Shown: one piece after another, positions 17,036 through 24,175 of the stretch | Layout of the letters: the number at the start of each line of letters is the position of its first letter | Position numbering within the stretch: the first letter of the stretch is position 1 | Origin: a virus | DNA: 30,586 nucleotides | Direction: 5' to 3' (one strand) | IMG/VR virus record: IMGVR_UViG_3300010885_021743 | Location: 1-30,586 of that record | Notes under the pieces: model-generated | What the model was told of the DNA's origin: nothing | Seen by the model: only the letters and a program-made list of their open reading frames with translations | Database searches by the model: none | Program-made: the position numbers and the translations under genes

Positions 17036-17398
17036 TCAGCGGTAGGCGACCGACACCACCTGAGAAGCGCCAGGGGCGACGACGATACCAGCAGTGACCG
17101 GCCAGTCGAAAGCGTAAGTGCCGACAACCGCAGGAATCACAGCAATCAAAGTGGCGGCGCCCGTGCCGCTGGTGGTGGCAAAATCATACACCGCACCAGC
17201 AGAACCGGCGACATTGACGTTGATGCGCCCAAGATAACCAGCGCCGGTCCTTACGACGGTGGCTGCGGTAATGTTCAGCACAGCGACTTCCGAACCACCG
17301 TTGTCGGCAACAAGCAAGAAGCCGTTGGCGTCAACAATGAGCGGCTTTGCAACGCCACTGGCTACGGCGGGATAGACTTGGTTGGGGGCTTGAGGCAT
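17036..17398 (-). CDS. Small beta-rich virion protein before the sheath
   Basis: 120 residues with a strong AAGGAG ribosome-binding site before ATG 17398. It is composed almost wholly of small and beta-branched residues with no cysteine or charged clusters: AKPLIVDANGFLLVA near 17-31, GYLGRINVNVAG near 54-65 and a YAFDWPVTAGIVVAPGAS end. The strong start suggests high expression. It is likely a structural protein, perhaps a decoration or tail-terminator-associated subunit; no family recognised. Confidence 0.65.
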   Translation of the reverse strand: MPQAPNQVYPAVASGVAKPLIVDANGFLLVADNGGSEVAVLNITAATVVRTGAGYLGRINVNVAGSAGAVYDFATTSGTGAATLIAVIPAVVGTYAFDWPVTAGIVVAPGASQVVSVAYR

Positions 17399-17413
17399 GA
17401 CAAAACTCCTTGA

Positions 17414-18370
17414 TTAAGCGGCAACAGGATAAGGGGCGACATTGTATTGAACAAAGACATGTTCAATCATTTGCCGCGCAACGTCATTGATGCGCGCTTG
17501 GTAATAGCTCACATCATACTCGATAGTCTTCTTCATTGCGATGGATTGTATCTCTGATTGGGTCCGCTTGTCATCGCGCATCATCGGCATGTTCATAATG
17601 CCAATAACATCGGTAAGCAGGCTGTATTGGTTGACCGTATCGACAAAATCCAACGCCGCGCTGTTGTTTACACCGTAAAGCGTAATCCGAACATGATCAG
17701 TGGCCAATTGATAATGAGTGGCGTTGATTGTCAACAACGGAGCTGCCTGGATTGCCGCCGTCTGGGCTGGCTCAATGTGAACAACGCCATATGGCGGCAC
17801 GATGTTGCTCGGCACCAAAAACGACGGATACAACATGATTGCCGGGTTTGGGATTGTCAGCCACGCAGGAGAATACGTCTGAAGCGCCAACCACGCCGGT
17901 AGGCTGTTGGAGACAATCAAATTGGCGGGCGAAAGGTCATACAGGTTCGTAACTAGCTGAGACGCCAGAGCCGGGTAAACAGCGTCCCCCGCATAGTGAT
18001 ACAGGCCCGCCTGCTGATAGAACATTCCACGCTGAGAGAAAGCAAACCGGATGTCGTCAACGGTCGCCACCCACATGACCTGGCCGTTGACCTGGTTCAG
18101 TTTTTCTACGGGTTGCGTTGTGGTAAAAATGACACGGTTGATGCCGATTGTCTCATCCTCACGTTGCTCACGCACCGAAGCGTAATGCAAAGAGCCCTGA
18201 ACAACGATCGTCTCACCGGCCAGCCAAAACACGTAACCATCAAGCGGCAGAATCCGTTTTACGTATTTTGTAAAGACGACAGACGCGCTCTCCGAGATCA
18301 TCGTCAAGCCATCGGCCAACGTAGACCGAAGCTGAGAACCGTTCCCGACGCTTTCGTTGACTGTCGCCAT
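17414..18370 (-). CDS. Conserved virion structural protein, probable neck/tail component
   Basis: 318 residues; ATG 18370 shares its A with the upstream stop codon (TGATG). The motifs LPLDGYVFWLAGE (42-54), GSLHYASVREQREDE (59-73) and RFAFSQRGMFYQQAGLYHY (108-126) are, as I recall, highly conserved in structural proteins of phages with DUF2184 capsids, though no role is established to my knowledge. The C-terminus is helical (VSYYQARINDVARQMIEHVF). The position between connector candidates and the sheath suggests a neck or tail-terminator function. No catalytic motif is visible. Confidence 0.7.
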   Translation of the reverse strand: MATVNESVGNGSQLRSTLADGLTMISESASVVFTKYVKRILPLDGYVFWLAGETIVVQGSLHYASVREQREDETIGINRVIFTTTQPVEKLNQVNGQVMWVATVDDIRFAFSQRGMFYQQAGLYHYAGDAVYPALASQLVTNLYDLSPANLIVSNSLPAWLALQTYSPAWLTIPNPAIMLYPSFLVPSNIVPPYGVVHIEPAQTAAIQAAPLLTINATHYQLATDHVRITLYGVNNSAALDFVDTVNQYSLLTDVIGIMNMPMMRDDKRTQSEIQSIAMKKTIEYDVSYYQARINDVARQMIEHVFVQYNVAPYPVAA

Positions 18371-18903
18371 CAGTCAATCCACGCTTTGAAATTAGCCTGG
18401 TATAGCCCGGTGTCGATGAACGAAGGCCGTGGTTCGCGTTTGGCATACGGGTGTTTCATCCGATGATTGACGCCCATCAAAGCAGCTTGCGTCGGCACGC
18501 CGCGAGCAACGCCATCAAGAAATTGCAAAGAAAGAAAATGCTTAAACGCAGTTTCAATTTCGTTCATGGCTTCGCTTACAGGCCCTTGTTTGGACGGGCT
18601 CAAAGGCTCGTCAACCACAGGCGCACCCATAAGCACATTTTGAATTGAGCCATTAACGGAATGCTCTAAAGCCTTGGCAATTAGATCAACGCCGACCTCT
18701 TCAAAAAATAACTCCATAACGTGATATTTGTCTTCAAGCATTTCGGCCACGTCAAATGTCGTCTTTTCCATAGGCGTAGCGATAGCTGGCGCTTCTATAT
18801 TGCCAGCTTTTGCTTTTCCGTATTTGTAAGCTTTATTTTTAGCTTTTCCATAAGATTCGGAATTATTGTATGGTTGCTCAATAACGCCCAGATGCAAGAT
18901 CAT
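18370..18903 (-). CDS. Probable neck/tail-completion protein
   Basis: The frame is open from 18960, but ATG 18903 forms an ATGA overlap with the preceding gene and is the likely start, giving 177 residues. An unusual basic, tyrosine-rich stretch with two YGKAK units lies near residues 18-33. The C-terminus HPYAKREPRPSFIDTGLY (near 150-167) matches the ending of phage virion morphogenesis or tail-completion proteins as I remember them. Probably a connector that closes the head-tail junction. Function is inferred from the C-terminal motif and position. Confidence 0.65.
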   Translation of the reverse strand: MILHLGVIEQPYNNSESYGKAKNKAYKYGKAKAGNIEAPAIATPMEKTTFDVAEMLEDKYHVMELFFEEVGVDLIAKALEHSVNGSIQNVLMGAPVVDEPLSPSKQGPVSEAMNEIETAFKHFLSLQFLDGVARGVPTQAALMGVNHRMKHPYAKREPRPSFIDTGLYQANFKAWID

Positions 18904-19367
18904 GCCACACCCCACATCGTCCCGTAGGTCTGCGCCATCGCAAGATAAGCACGCCCCCAAGGCGTTTTGAGGTTTTGCAAATTGGACAGCGTCAAATTCT
19001 TTAGCGAATCGGGAACCGCAAGGCTATCGCTGGTTCCTTGATCGGACGCGGACTGAACAACGCCAGCGGCAAAATTGTTGATCTTCAACGACGCCCGAAG
19101 ATCGGCAAAATACGTGCGGCCAGGCTGGTCCTGGGCGTAATTGATCAGGTTGTCGGCAGCTAGGTTGTAAACCGCCTCGACGTAAAGGTTCGTCTCTGGC
19201 GTTGCGGAAAAAGAAGATCCAACGATGGCGAGTGCTGGATTGACCAGCATCGTCGCCACCGAAAACGACCAACTAATCACAGGGCTATCTGTCGGCAGCA
19301 CCAACGGGCTGATGCCCATGATGTTGTAGATAAACGAACTAAACCCTGTGAGAGTCGGTTGCATCAT
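18900..19367 (-). CDS. Head-tail connector candidate, unknown family
   Basis: 155 residues. Two adjacent ATG codons (19367 and 19364) compete. The AGGA motif is 4 bases from the first and 7 from the second, so the second may be used. The protein contains ATPETNLYVEAVYNLAADNL near 55-74, DQPGRTYFADLRAS near 79-92, and a C-terminal TPWGRAYLAMAQTYG. This suggests a largely helical adaptor. It overlaps both neighbours by four bases (or abuts). Its place two genes after the capsid gene fits the head-completion or connector slot. Confidence 0.6.
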   Translation of the reverse strand: MMQPTLTGFSSFIYNIMGISPLVLPTDSPVISWSFSVATMLVNPALAIVGSSFSATPETNLYVEAVYNLAADNLINYAQDQPGRTYFADLRASLKINNFAAGVVQSASDQGTSDSLAVPDSLKNLTLSNLQNLKTPWGRAYLAMAQTYGTMWGVA

Positions 19368-19882
19368 CCCTTCCTGGGTCGCCCACGACCACGCTTTGCG
19401 CCAGTGTCAGTGCCATCCCGAACAACCTCAACACGCTCGTTCAATCCAGGCTCCGTCGAACCATTCTGCTCGACAACCTCAAGTTCCAGCGACTCCAGCT
19501 TGGCGCCTCCTTCAGTCACGCGCTCAATGGCAGCATGCAAAGCAGCCGCAGACATCTTACGAGCTTCCTGGCTCGTTTCCTGCAGCACACCAGCATTATG
19601 TTCATCAGCATACATAATCTTTTCAACCTTGATCGGCTTGTCGAAACAATAGCACAGACCCACAAACGGCTTGCTGCGATCAATGTCAGCAACGTCCACC
19701 AACCCATAGGCCTTGTGCTGATCAACAATCATGCTCAACACATTCTGCGGTGCATTCGGCTGGTAGATCACAATCTGGCTGCCAGGCTGAATCTGCTGGC
19801 GCCGGACATTGTTCTCTTCCGGAATGCGATAGATAAAATCATGCTTCTGCTTGCTGGCATTGGCAATGTAGAGAGTGGGCAT
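19364..19882 (-). CDS. Capsid-linked protein with C-terminal AT-hook-like motif
   Basis: 172 residues; ATG 19882 has an AGAGGA site 7 bases upstream. The N-terminal 95 residues form a compact alpha/beta part (MPTLYIANASKQKHDFIYRI, PGSQIVIYQPN, DRSKPFVGLCYCFDKPI). A helix (ARKMSAAALHAAIERV, about 107-122) and a Glu-rich linker follow. The last 11 residues are KRGRGRPRKG-like, containing the GRP core flanked by arginines that defines an AT-hook. AT-hooks bind the minor groove of AT-rich DNA; whether this one does is inference. The gene follows the major capsid gene and a hairpin. The motif could contact packaged DNA from the head interior or neck. Confidence 0.65.
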   Translation of the reverse strand: MPTLYIANASKQKHDFIYRIPEENNVRRQQIQPGSQIVIYQPNAPQNVLSMIVDQHKAYGLVDVADIDRSKPFVGLCYCFDKPIKVEKIMYADEHNAGVLQETSQEARKMSAAALHAAIERVTEGGAKLESLELEVVEQNGSTEPGLNERVEVVRDGTDTGAKRGRGRPRKG

Positions 19883-19903
19883 CTTGGTTTCCTCTTAAGT
19901 GAA

Positions 19904-19937
19904 GATCAGCCAGTAGGTTGCTGCCTACTGACTGATC
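19904..19937 (-). terminator. Strong hairpin after the major capsid gene
   Basis: Arms GATCAGCCAGTAGG (19904-19917) and CCTACTGACTGATC (19924-19937) enclose a 6-base loop. In the minus-strand RNA all 14 pairs form, one being a U-G wobble; in the plus-strand RNA there would be one mismatch. It starts 9 bases after the capsid stop. No T-run follows, so it is more likely an mRNA-stabilising or attenuating hairpin than a full Rho-independent terminator. Confidence 0.6.
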
Positions 19938-19946
19938 CCGGTTTCA

Positions 19947-20969
19947 TCACTGATACTGCATGCTCAGGATGGTGATGGCTTCAGGGCGAATGCCCCAGCC
20001 GGAAGTCACGCGCATCTCAGACAGAACGTCAATCGCGCCACCCGGAAGCGGAGTCGGGATTTCACGCGGCGCCGCCATGTCGCAGAACTGCATGGTGCAG
20101 GCCGACAGACCCGGCGAAAGTTCAGCAAAGACGTTGGTGTTGACGCGGCCACCCATCGGCTTGTGAACCTCAGGCATGACCACCAGAATGGCGTCCGTGC
20201 CGCCAGCGCCCTTGCCGATCAAGGTGTCGTCGTAGCACCAGAGGATCTCATCCTCGTTCATCTCGCCAACAGCCTTCACAACACCGGCAGTCGAGAGCGT
20301 GCCAGCACCCTGGCGCTGGAACTGCGTCACCTGCACGATGTCCTGATACTCCCAGGCGCCGAGAACACGCTGCGGACCAAGGACCACGATGCGGTGGCCC
20401 ATGCCAAGCTGCATGGTGCGGGTCTTCATGGCAGACACCTGCGAGAGCAGGAAGAACGCCATCTGGCCGTTGTCGTAAGTGACGACGGTCGTGTTGCCGT
20501 TGCTGTCAGCCGGAAGATTGGCAGCAGTCGCGCCGCTGGTGTTCAGCAGGCCTTCGCCATTCGAACCGTTGAAACCATACAGCAGCGCCGAACGCATCAG
20601 CTGGAAGTGACCCTGGCGCATACCAAGGCGCTGCGCTTCGACAATCGACACGCCCCACTGCGACATCGCCGCGGTGTCGTGATGATCATACTCGGCGCGA
20701 ACGCGCTGAAGGTAAGTCGGGGTCGAAATCTGCCGCGCCGTTACCGTGACGCTCGGCAGAGCATTGTAGGCCGCTTGACCAGCCGCCATCGTGGTGCGGA
20801 TGTCGAACGCATCAATGTAGACATACAGGTCGCCTTCGCCGAGACGAACCTGCGGGTTGGCACCCGCAAGAGCGTCAAACGCGCCGGAAGCCTGGCTATA
20901 CTGAAGCAGCTTTTCCGGCACCATATAGTGCGGAGAAACCATTACGCGGGCTGGAGTGATATTCGCCAT
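19947..20969 (-). CDS. Major capsid protein (DUF2184-like)
   Basis: 340 residues with an AAGGAG ribosome-binding site 9 bases before ATG 20969, the strongest initiation region in the head module. Motifs fit DUF2184-type HK97-fold capsid proteins: YVYIDAFDIRTTMAAGQ near 48-64, QRVRAEYDHHDTAAMSQWG near 87-105, EAQRLGMRQGHFQLMRSALL near 110-129, and a C-terminal RVTSGWGIRPEAI. The DEILWCYDDTLIG segment near 240-252 is also typical. It would form the icosahedral shell, with proteolysis likely by the DUF2213 protein. A hairpin follows the gene. Confidence 0.85.
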   Translation of the reverse strand: MANITPARVMVSPHYMVPEKLLQYSQASGAFDALAGANPQVRLGEGDLYVYIDAFDIRTTMAAGQAAYNALPSVTVTARQISTPTYLQRVRAEYDHHDTAAMSQWGVSIVEAQRLGMRQGHFQLMRSALLYGFNGSNGEGLLNTSGATAANLPADSNGNTTVVTYDNGQMAFFLLSQVSAMKTRTMQLGMGHRIVVLGPQRVLGAWEYQDIVQVTQFQRQGAGTLSTAGVVKAVGEMNEDEILWCYDDTLIGKGAGGTDAILVVMPEVHKPMGGRVNTNVFAELSPGLSACTMQFCDMAAPREIPTPLPGGAIDVLSEMRVTSGWGIRPEAITILSMQYQ

Positions 20970-20981
20970 TGGTGCGGCTCC

Positions 20982-21884
20982 TTAGATCTGGATCAGAGCG
21001 GCGGAACCGCTGTTATTCCACGTTGCGACGTTGTTGACCGGATCCCAGACAACGACCTTCGAGTTGCCCGACTGCACACGAAGCACTTGCACCGGAAGAG
21101 CCGCTTCGCTGTAGACAAGCGTAATGGTTCCGCCAAGAGTTCCCCACATGGCCGAAGTCCCCGGCAGCAAGAACGTGAAGTTCTGGCTGTTGGTGAACGT
21201 GTTGACCTGGTGAACGGTGTTGATTGCGGTCGTGCCGCCGTTGCCGGTGTTGGTCGCGCCAGCCAGAGTGAAGTTGTCGCCAACTGCAGCGACCGGAGTG
21301 GCAGCAGCCATCACGACAGCAACCTGACCGCCGTTGGTGGCGGACCACGTCAGCGAAGTTACGCTGTAAGAAGCCGAAGCGGTCGGCGCGAGGCACTGGG
21401 CGTTGAAGTCCCAATACACGGCCTGGTTGATAGCGCCACCAGCAAGCGAGGCCGCAAGCGACGGATCGCAAGCCACCGCAATACGGGCTTCGCTGCCAAG
21501 CAGGTAATACGGCACCATCATGCCGCCAGCCGCGGTCGGAACCGGCGACTGCGGCCAGCTAATCCAGTTGCTGGCCTGATTGAACACCGAAAAGCCGATA
21601 AGCTTGCCCGAAGCATTGGCCGAGATCGTTGTGCCGCGACCGACAACGGAGCCAAGTTCGCTGCCGTAGGAGGTGTTGGCATACGCAGTCGGAACGTTGG
21701 CATACACACCAACGCCGCCCCACATCGGGTAAACTTCAGCAGTGGAAAGAATGCCACCAAAAAGCAGGTTGCGAATGGCGGGATCGTCCATGGCAACGCC
21801 CTGAACGAGACCGTGAGAGGCGGTGCTGAACCCACCAATGTTGGTGGTCGTAAGATTCGGATTGAAAGAAACTGAATTGGCCAT
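20982..21884 (-). CDS. Candidate capsid decoration/cement protein with inserted module
   Basis: 300 residues; ATG 21884. The N-terminus (LTTTNIGGFSTASHGLVQG near 11-29) and the segments AIRNLLFGGILST and YPMWGGVGVY resemble structural cement or decoration proteins that lie between the DUF2213 and DUF2184 genes of related phages. At about 174-257 there is a divergent copy of the recurrent beta module (VAAVGDNFTLAG, then a FTFLLP strand), in which the usual HGL is replaced. The C-terminus (VQVLRVQSGNSKVVVWDPV) completes a beta barrel-like part. Likely exposed on or bound to the capsid. The role is inferred from gene order. Confidence 0.65.
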   Translation of the reverse strand: MANSVSFNPNLTTTNIGGFSTASHGLVQGVAMDDPAIRNLLFGGILSTAEVYPMWGGVGVYANVPTAYANTSYGSELGSVVGRGTTISANASGKLIGFSVFNQASNWISWPQSPVPTAAGGMMVPYYLLGSEARIAVACDPSLAASLAGGAINQAVYWDFNAQCLAPTASASYSVTSLTWSATNGGQVAVVMAAATPVAAVGDNFTLAGATNTGNGGTTAINTVHQVNTFTNSQNFTFLLPGTSAMWGTLGGTITLVYSEAALPVQVLRVQSGNSKVVVWDPVNNVATWNNSGSAALIQI

Positions 21885-21890
21885 GGTTCA

Positions 21891-23618
21891 TTAACCCCCA
21901 GCGCGAGGACGGAAGAAAGGCTTGCTGATCGCTCGGGCGGGAGTGCGGAAAGCACCCATCCAAGAGTTCGGCTCGCCAACAAATTCGGTGATCACGCGAT
22001 CAGCCGCATCACGGCGACGGATCTCACGAAGCTGGCCCATCGGGACGTCGGTCGGATTCTTCGCCGCAGACTGCGCGTCGGCGTAGATCTGAGCCTCAGC
22101 GATGTCCAAGGCAGTGCCGGGGAGATCACGGAGAGAGACGTCTTTCCAGGCGCTAGAATGCTTCTGGACGCCCTTAGCAAGACGAACGCGGTAGGAACCG
22201 AGAGCTTCGCCCTGCAGCGGAGCAGGAGCACGCTCACCGAAAGCGCCGTAGACGCTGTCAGCACGGGCCTGATGGTCAGCCATGGAAGCATAGTCGGCAT
22301 CCGACATGCTTTTGGGCATGCGAGCAACGGACTCGGAAAGGCGCCGAATTTCTGCAGCGATGTGCTTGTCCATGGAACGGGTCGAGTCCTTGCGAGAACG
22401 GTCATCGTCGTCATCGTCAAGACGGCGGTGATGGCGCCAATTGGCAAGTTCACTGGCAGCTTTGCCAGCAACGCCGTCGTCATCCTTGCGGTGACGCTTG
22501 CCCTTGTCGTCGTCATCGTCGTCATCAGCCTTGTGAGCGGGCTCCTTGCCCTCTTCCTCGGCCCACTTCTTGAACGTCGTCTCTTCGCCGTCCTTGCGGT
22601 GACGCTTGCCGTCCTTGCGGGCGCGATCGTCATCGTCGTCGTCCTTGCGGGCCTTCTTCTTGTCGGCAGCAAGTTCCTTGGGCTCGCCCATCTCGGCGTG
22701 TTTGTCGTCGTCATCGTCGTCATCATCATGACGGCGACCCTTCGCATCCTTGCGATGCGCCTTGTCGTCATCGTCATCGTCGTCATCATGACGGCGACCC
22801 TTGGCATCCTTGCGGTGCTTCTTGTCGTCATCGTCATCGTCGTCATCTTTGCGATGCGACATGGAGTCCATGCGCTTTTCCATCGCATCAAGGCGATCGC
22901 ACATCGCGTCAACGCCCTTCAGAAGACGGTCAAGATTTCCGCCGCTGTGCTCGGCATCGTCTCGCTTTTCAGGCATTTCTTTTTCCATTTCTGGCATGTC
23001 AGAACCCTCAGGAGTGGTTGTTGGAAGCTCGACTCCGGTAGGGTCTCTACCTTTGTCCCAGACGCCCTCTTCGCAGATGGCCAAATGGTCTAGCAGACTC
23101 GGCTTGCCTTCGACCAACAAAGCAGAACCGTCTTCTAAAGTTGCGCGCTGGTTTCCATCAGTAGCACGAAAAACAACAGCAGGCGAAGTGGAAAGTTGTT
23201 TTGATTCCATCGCACGCGCAGCATCTTGATCATAAATTTTGGCAATCCCCCAAACTTCTTCGCCCTTAATGTAAGGAAGAACAATGGTGCCAATTACACG
23301 ATCAAGAAATTCTTCAGTGTTTAGTTTTCCCGTATCCGGGTGTTCCCAAATCACTGGCAAACCATTGCATCGATCAAGAAAATGTTGGTTCAAATATAGG
23401 TCGGGCTTGCGATAAACATACTCGTCAAGCTTGGTTCGATACGCCACGCCAGTGCCTGTAATACGCAGCGCAAACAACGCCACATTCTCATACTGCTGCG
23501 GACTGACCAACTCGCCATCACGAATAGCCTGGGCAACACCCAACTCGTCCATGCCCAAACGGGACAAAGAAACCAACACACCGGGGTGAATATCTCCAAG
23601 AATTGGAACGACTGCCAT
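21891..23618 (-). CDS. DUF2213-like prohead protease/scaffold with poly-Asp repeats
   Basis: 575 residues; ATG 23618 directly follows the NUDIX stop codon. Residues about 40-190 match the DUF2213 domain: YENVALFALRITGTGVAYR, then GLPVIWEHPDTG (candidate catalytic His 93) and QLSTSPAVVF (candidate Ser 143 or 145), by analogy with capsid maturation proteases; the catalytic assignment is inference. Residues 207-250 are a charged helix (LLKGVDAMCDRLDAMEKRM). From 258 to 406 come six aspartate runs of 6-8 residues alternating with basic HRKDAKGRRH-type spacers. The C-terminal third (415-575) is helical with SMADHQARADSVYGAF. The fused protease-scaffold layout is common, but the poly-Asp tract is unusual. 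It lies directly upstream of the decoration and capsid genes. Confidence 0.8.
   Translation of the reverse strand: MAVVPILGDIHPGVLVSLSRLGMDELGVAQAIRDGELVSPQQYENVALFALRITGTGVAYRTKLDEYVYRKPDLYLNQHFLDRCNGLPVIWEHPDTGKLNTEEFLDRVIGTIVLPYIKGEEVWGIAKIYDQDAARAMESKQLSTSPAVVFRATDGNQRATLEDGSALLVEGKPSLLDHLAICEEGVWDKGRDPTGVELPTTTPEGSDMPEMEKEMPEKRDDAEHSGGNLDRLLKGVDAMCDRLDAMEKRMDSMSHRKDDDDDDDDKKHRKDAKGRRHDDDDDDDDKAHRKDAKGRRHDDDDDDDDKHAEMGEPKELAADKKKARKDDDDDDRARKDGKRHRKDGEETTFKKWAEEEGKEPAHKADDDDDDDKGKRHRKDDDGVAGKAASELANWRHHRRLDDDDDDRSRKDSTRSMDKHIAAEIRRLSESVARMPKSMSDADYASMADHQARADSVYGAFGERAPAPLQGEALGSYRVRLAKGVQKHSSAWKDVSLRDLPGTALDIAEAQIYADAQSAAKNPTDVPMGQLREIRRRDAADRVITEFVGEPNSWMGAFRTPARAISKPFFRPRAGG
22401..22847 (-). 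repeat. Poly-aspartate codon repeats in the scaffold region
   Basis: GAC/GAT-rich repeats encode six aspartate runs at residues 258-265, 278-285, 298-305, 326-331, 365-371 and 401-406. The central part is a 60-bp tandem unit (20 residues: HRKDAKGRRH, eight Asp, Lys and a variable residue), nearly identical in two copies at about 22,700-22,820, with a partial third. The mixed use of GAC and GAT codons shows it is not a simple trinucleotide slippage product alone. Confidence 0.85.
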
Positions 23619-23999
23619 TTAGCGCACTACCTCTGGACCAAACTCAGGTTCCATCGACTTGGGGTTGATCATATCAAACACATGAACCCAAGTATACGCC
23701 GTGTGATCGCCATCCAATTTAGGGATATACGATTCCTCAATTCGCTGAATGAACGTCGTGTAGTCGCAACCGCTAACACCTTCGGAAATACGGCGCGTCC
23801 ATATTTCACGAACACCATCGGGCACATGGCCCGTCTCCTCTTCGCATTCGCGGACAGCAGCTTCTTCAGGCGTCTCATCGCCCTCAAGCTTGCCACCAGG
23901 GAAGTCCCAATACCCACCGAAATCACCGGCATCAGACCGCTTCAGCAGCAACGTCTCGCCTGCGTCGGTCATGAACATGATGCCAGCGGCTTTAATCAT
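23619..23999 (-). CDS. NUDIX hydrolase
   Basis: 126 residues; ATG 23999 overlaps the preceding stop (ATGA) and has a strong AGAGGG site 6 bases upstream. The NUDIX box is complete at about residues 36-58: G, five residues, E, seven residues, RE, then EEETG (GKLEGDETPEEAAVREC and on). Upstream strands (AAGIMFMTDAGETLLLKRS) and the DFPGGKLEGDE entry are typical. NUDIX enzymes hydrolyse nucleoside diphosphates linked to another group, such as oxidised dNTPs, NAD or capped RNA ends; the substrate cannot be read from the sequence. It is an accessory enzyme within the head operon, between the head morphogenesis and prohead protease genes. Confidence 0.9.
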   Translation of the reverse strand: MIKAAGIMFMTDAGETLLLKRSDAGDFGGYWDFPGGKLEGDETPEEAAVRECEEETGHVPDGVREIWTRRISEGVSGCDYTTFIQRIEESYIPKLDGDHTAYTWVHVFDMINPKSMEPEFGPEVVR

Positions 24000-24175
24000 C
24001 GTTTCCCTCTCGAAAACCCACCTGGATCTTCACTCGAAATCCGCCGCACAATTCCTTCGACACGCTCAACCAATTGAGCGGGCGTATCCTTGCGGACTGC
24101 AGGGATAACCTTTGTCATCGCCGACCGACGCATCAAAATCCGCGTCAAACGCTCAATTTGCTCACCCTCGCGCAC
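23996..24175 (-). CDS. Small basic protein preceding NUDIX, unknown function
   Basis: The frame is open from GTG 24211, but GTG 24175 is preceded by GGGAG 7 bases upstream and is the better start, giving 59 residues. It overlaps the head morphogenesis gene by 14 bases at its start and the NUDIX gene by 4 at its end (ATGA). The sequence is highly charged and helical (EQIERLTRILMRRSAMTKV, then QLVERVEGIVRRI), with a basic end. It may be a small regulatory or assembly factor. The close coupling to NUDIX supports translation, but function is unknown. Confidence 0.55.
   Translation of the reverse strand: MREGEQIERLTRILMRRSAMTKVIPAVRKDTPAQLVERVEGIVRRISSEDPGGFSRGKR

Noticed and set aside
20163-21875. 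570-codon open frame on the plus strand
   Set aside because: It is antisense to the decoration and capsid genes, is rich in Arg and His as expected for a shadow frame, and has no ribosome-binding site or family signature.
21992-22912. 306-codon Met/Thr/Arg-rich minus-strand frame
   Set aside because: Out-of-frame reading of the same Asp repeats in the DUF2213 gene; low-complexity composition and no start signal.
22158-23093. Plus-strand frame with apparent membrane segments
   Set aside because: The Val/Ile-rich stretches are the reverse complement of the aspartate codons on the minus strand. The apparent membrane helices are an artefact of the poly-Asp repeat.
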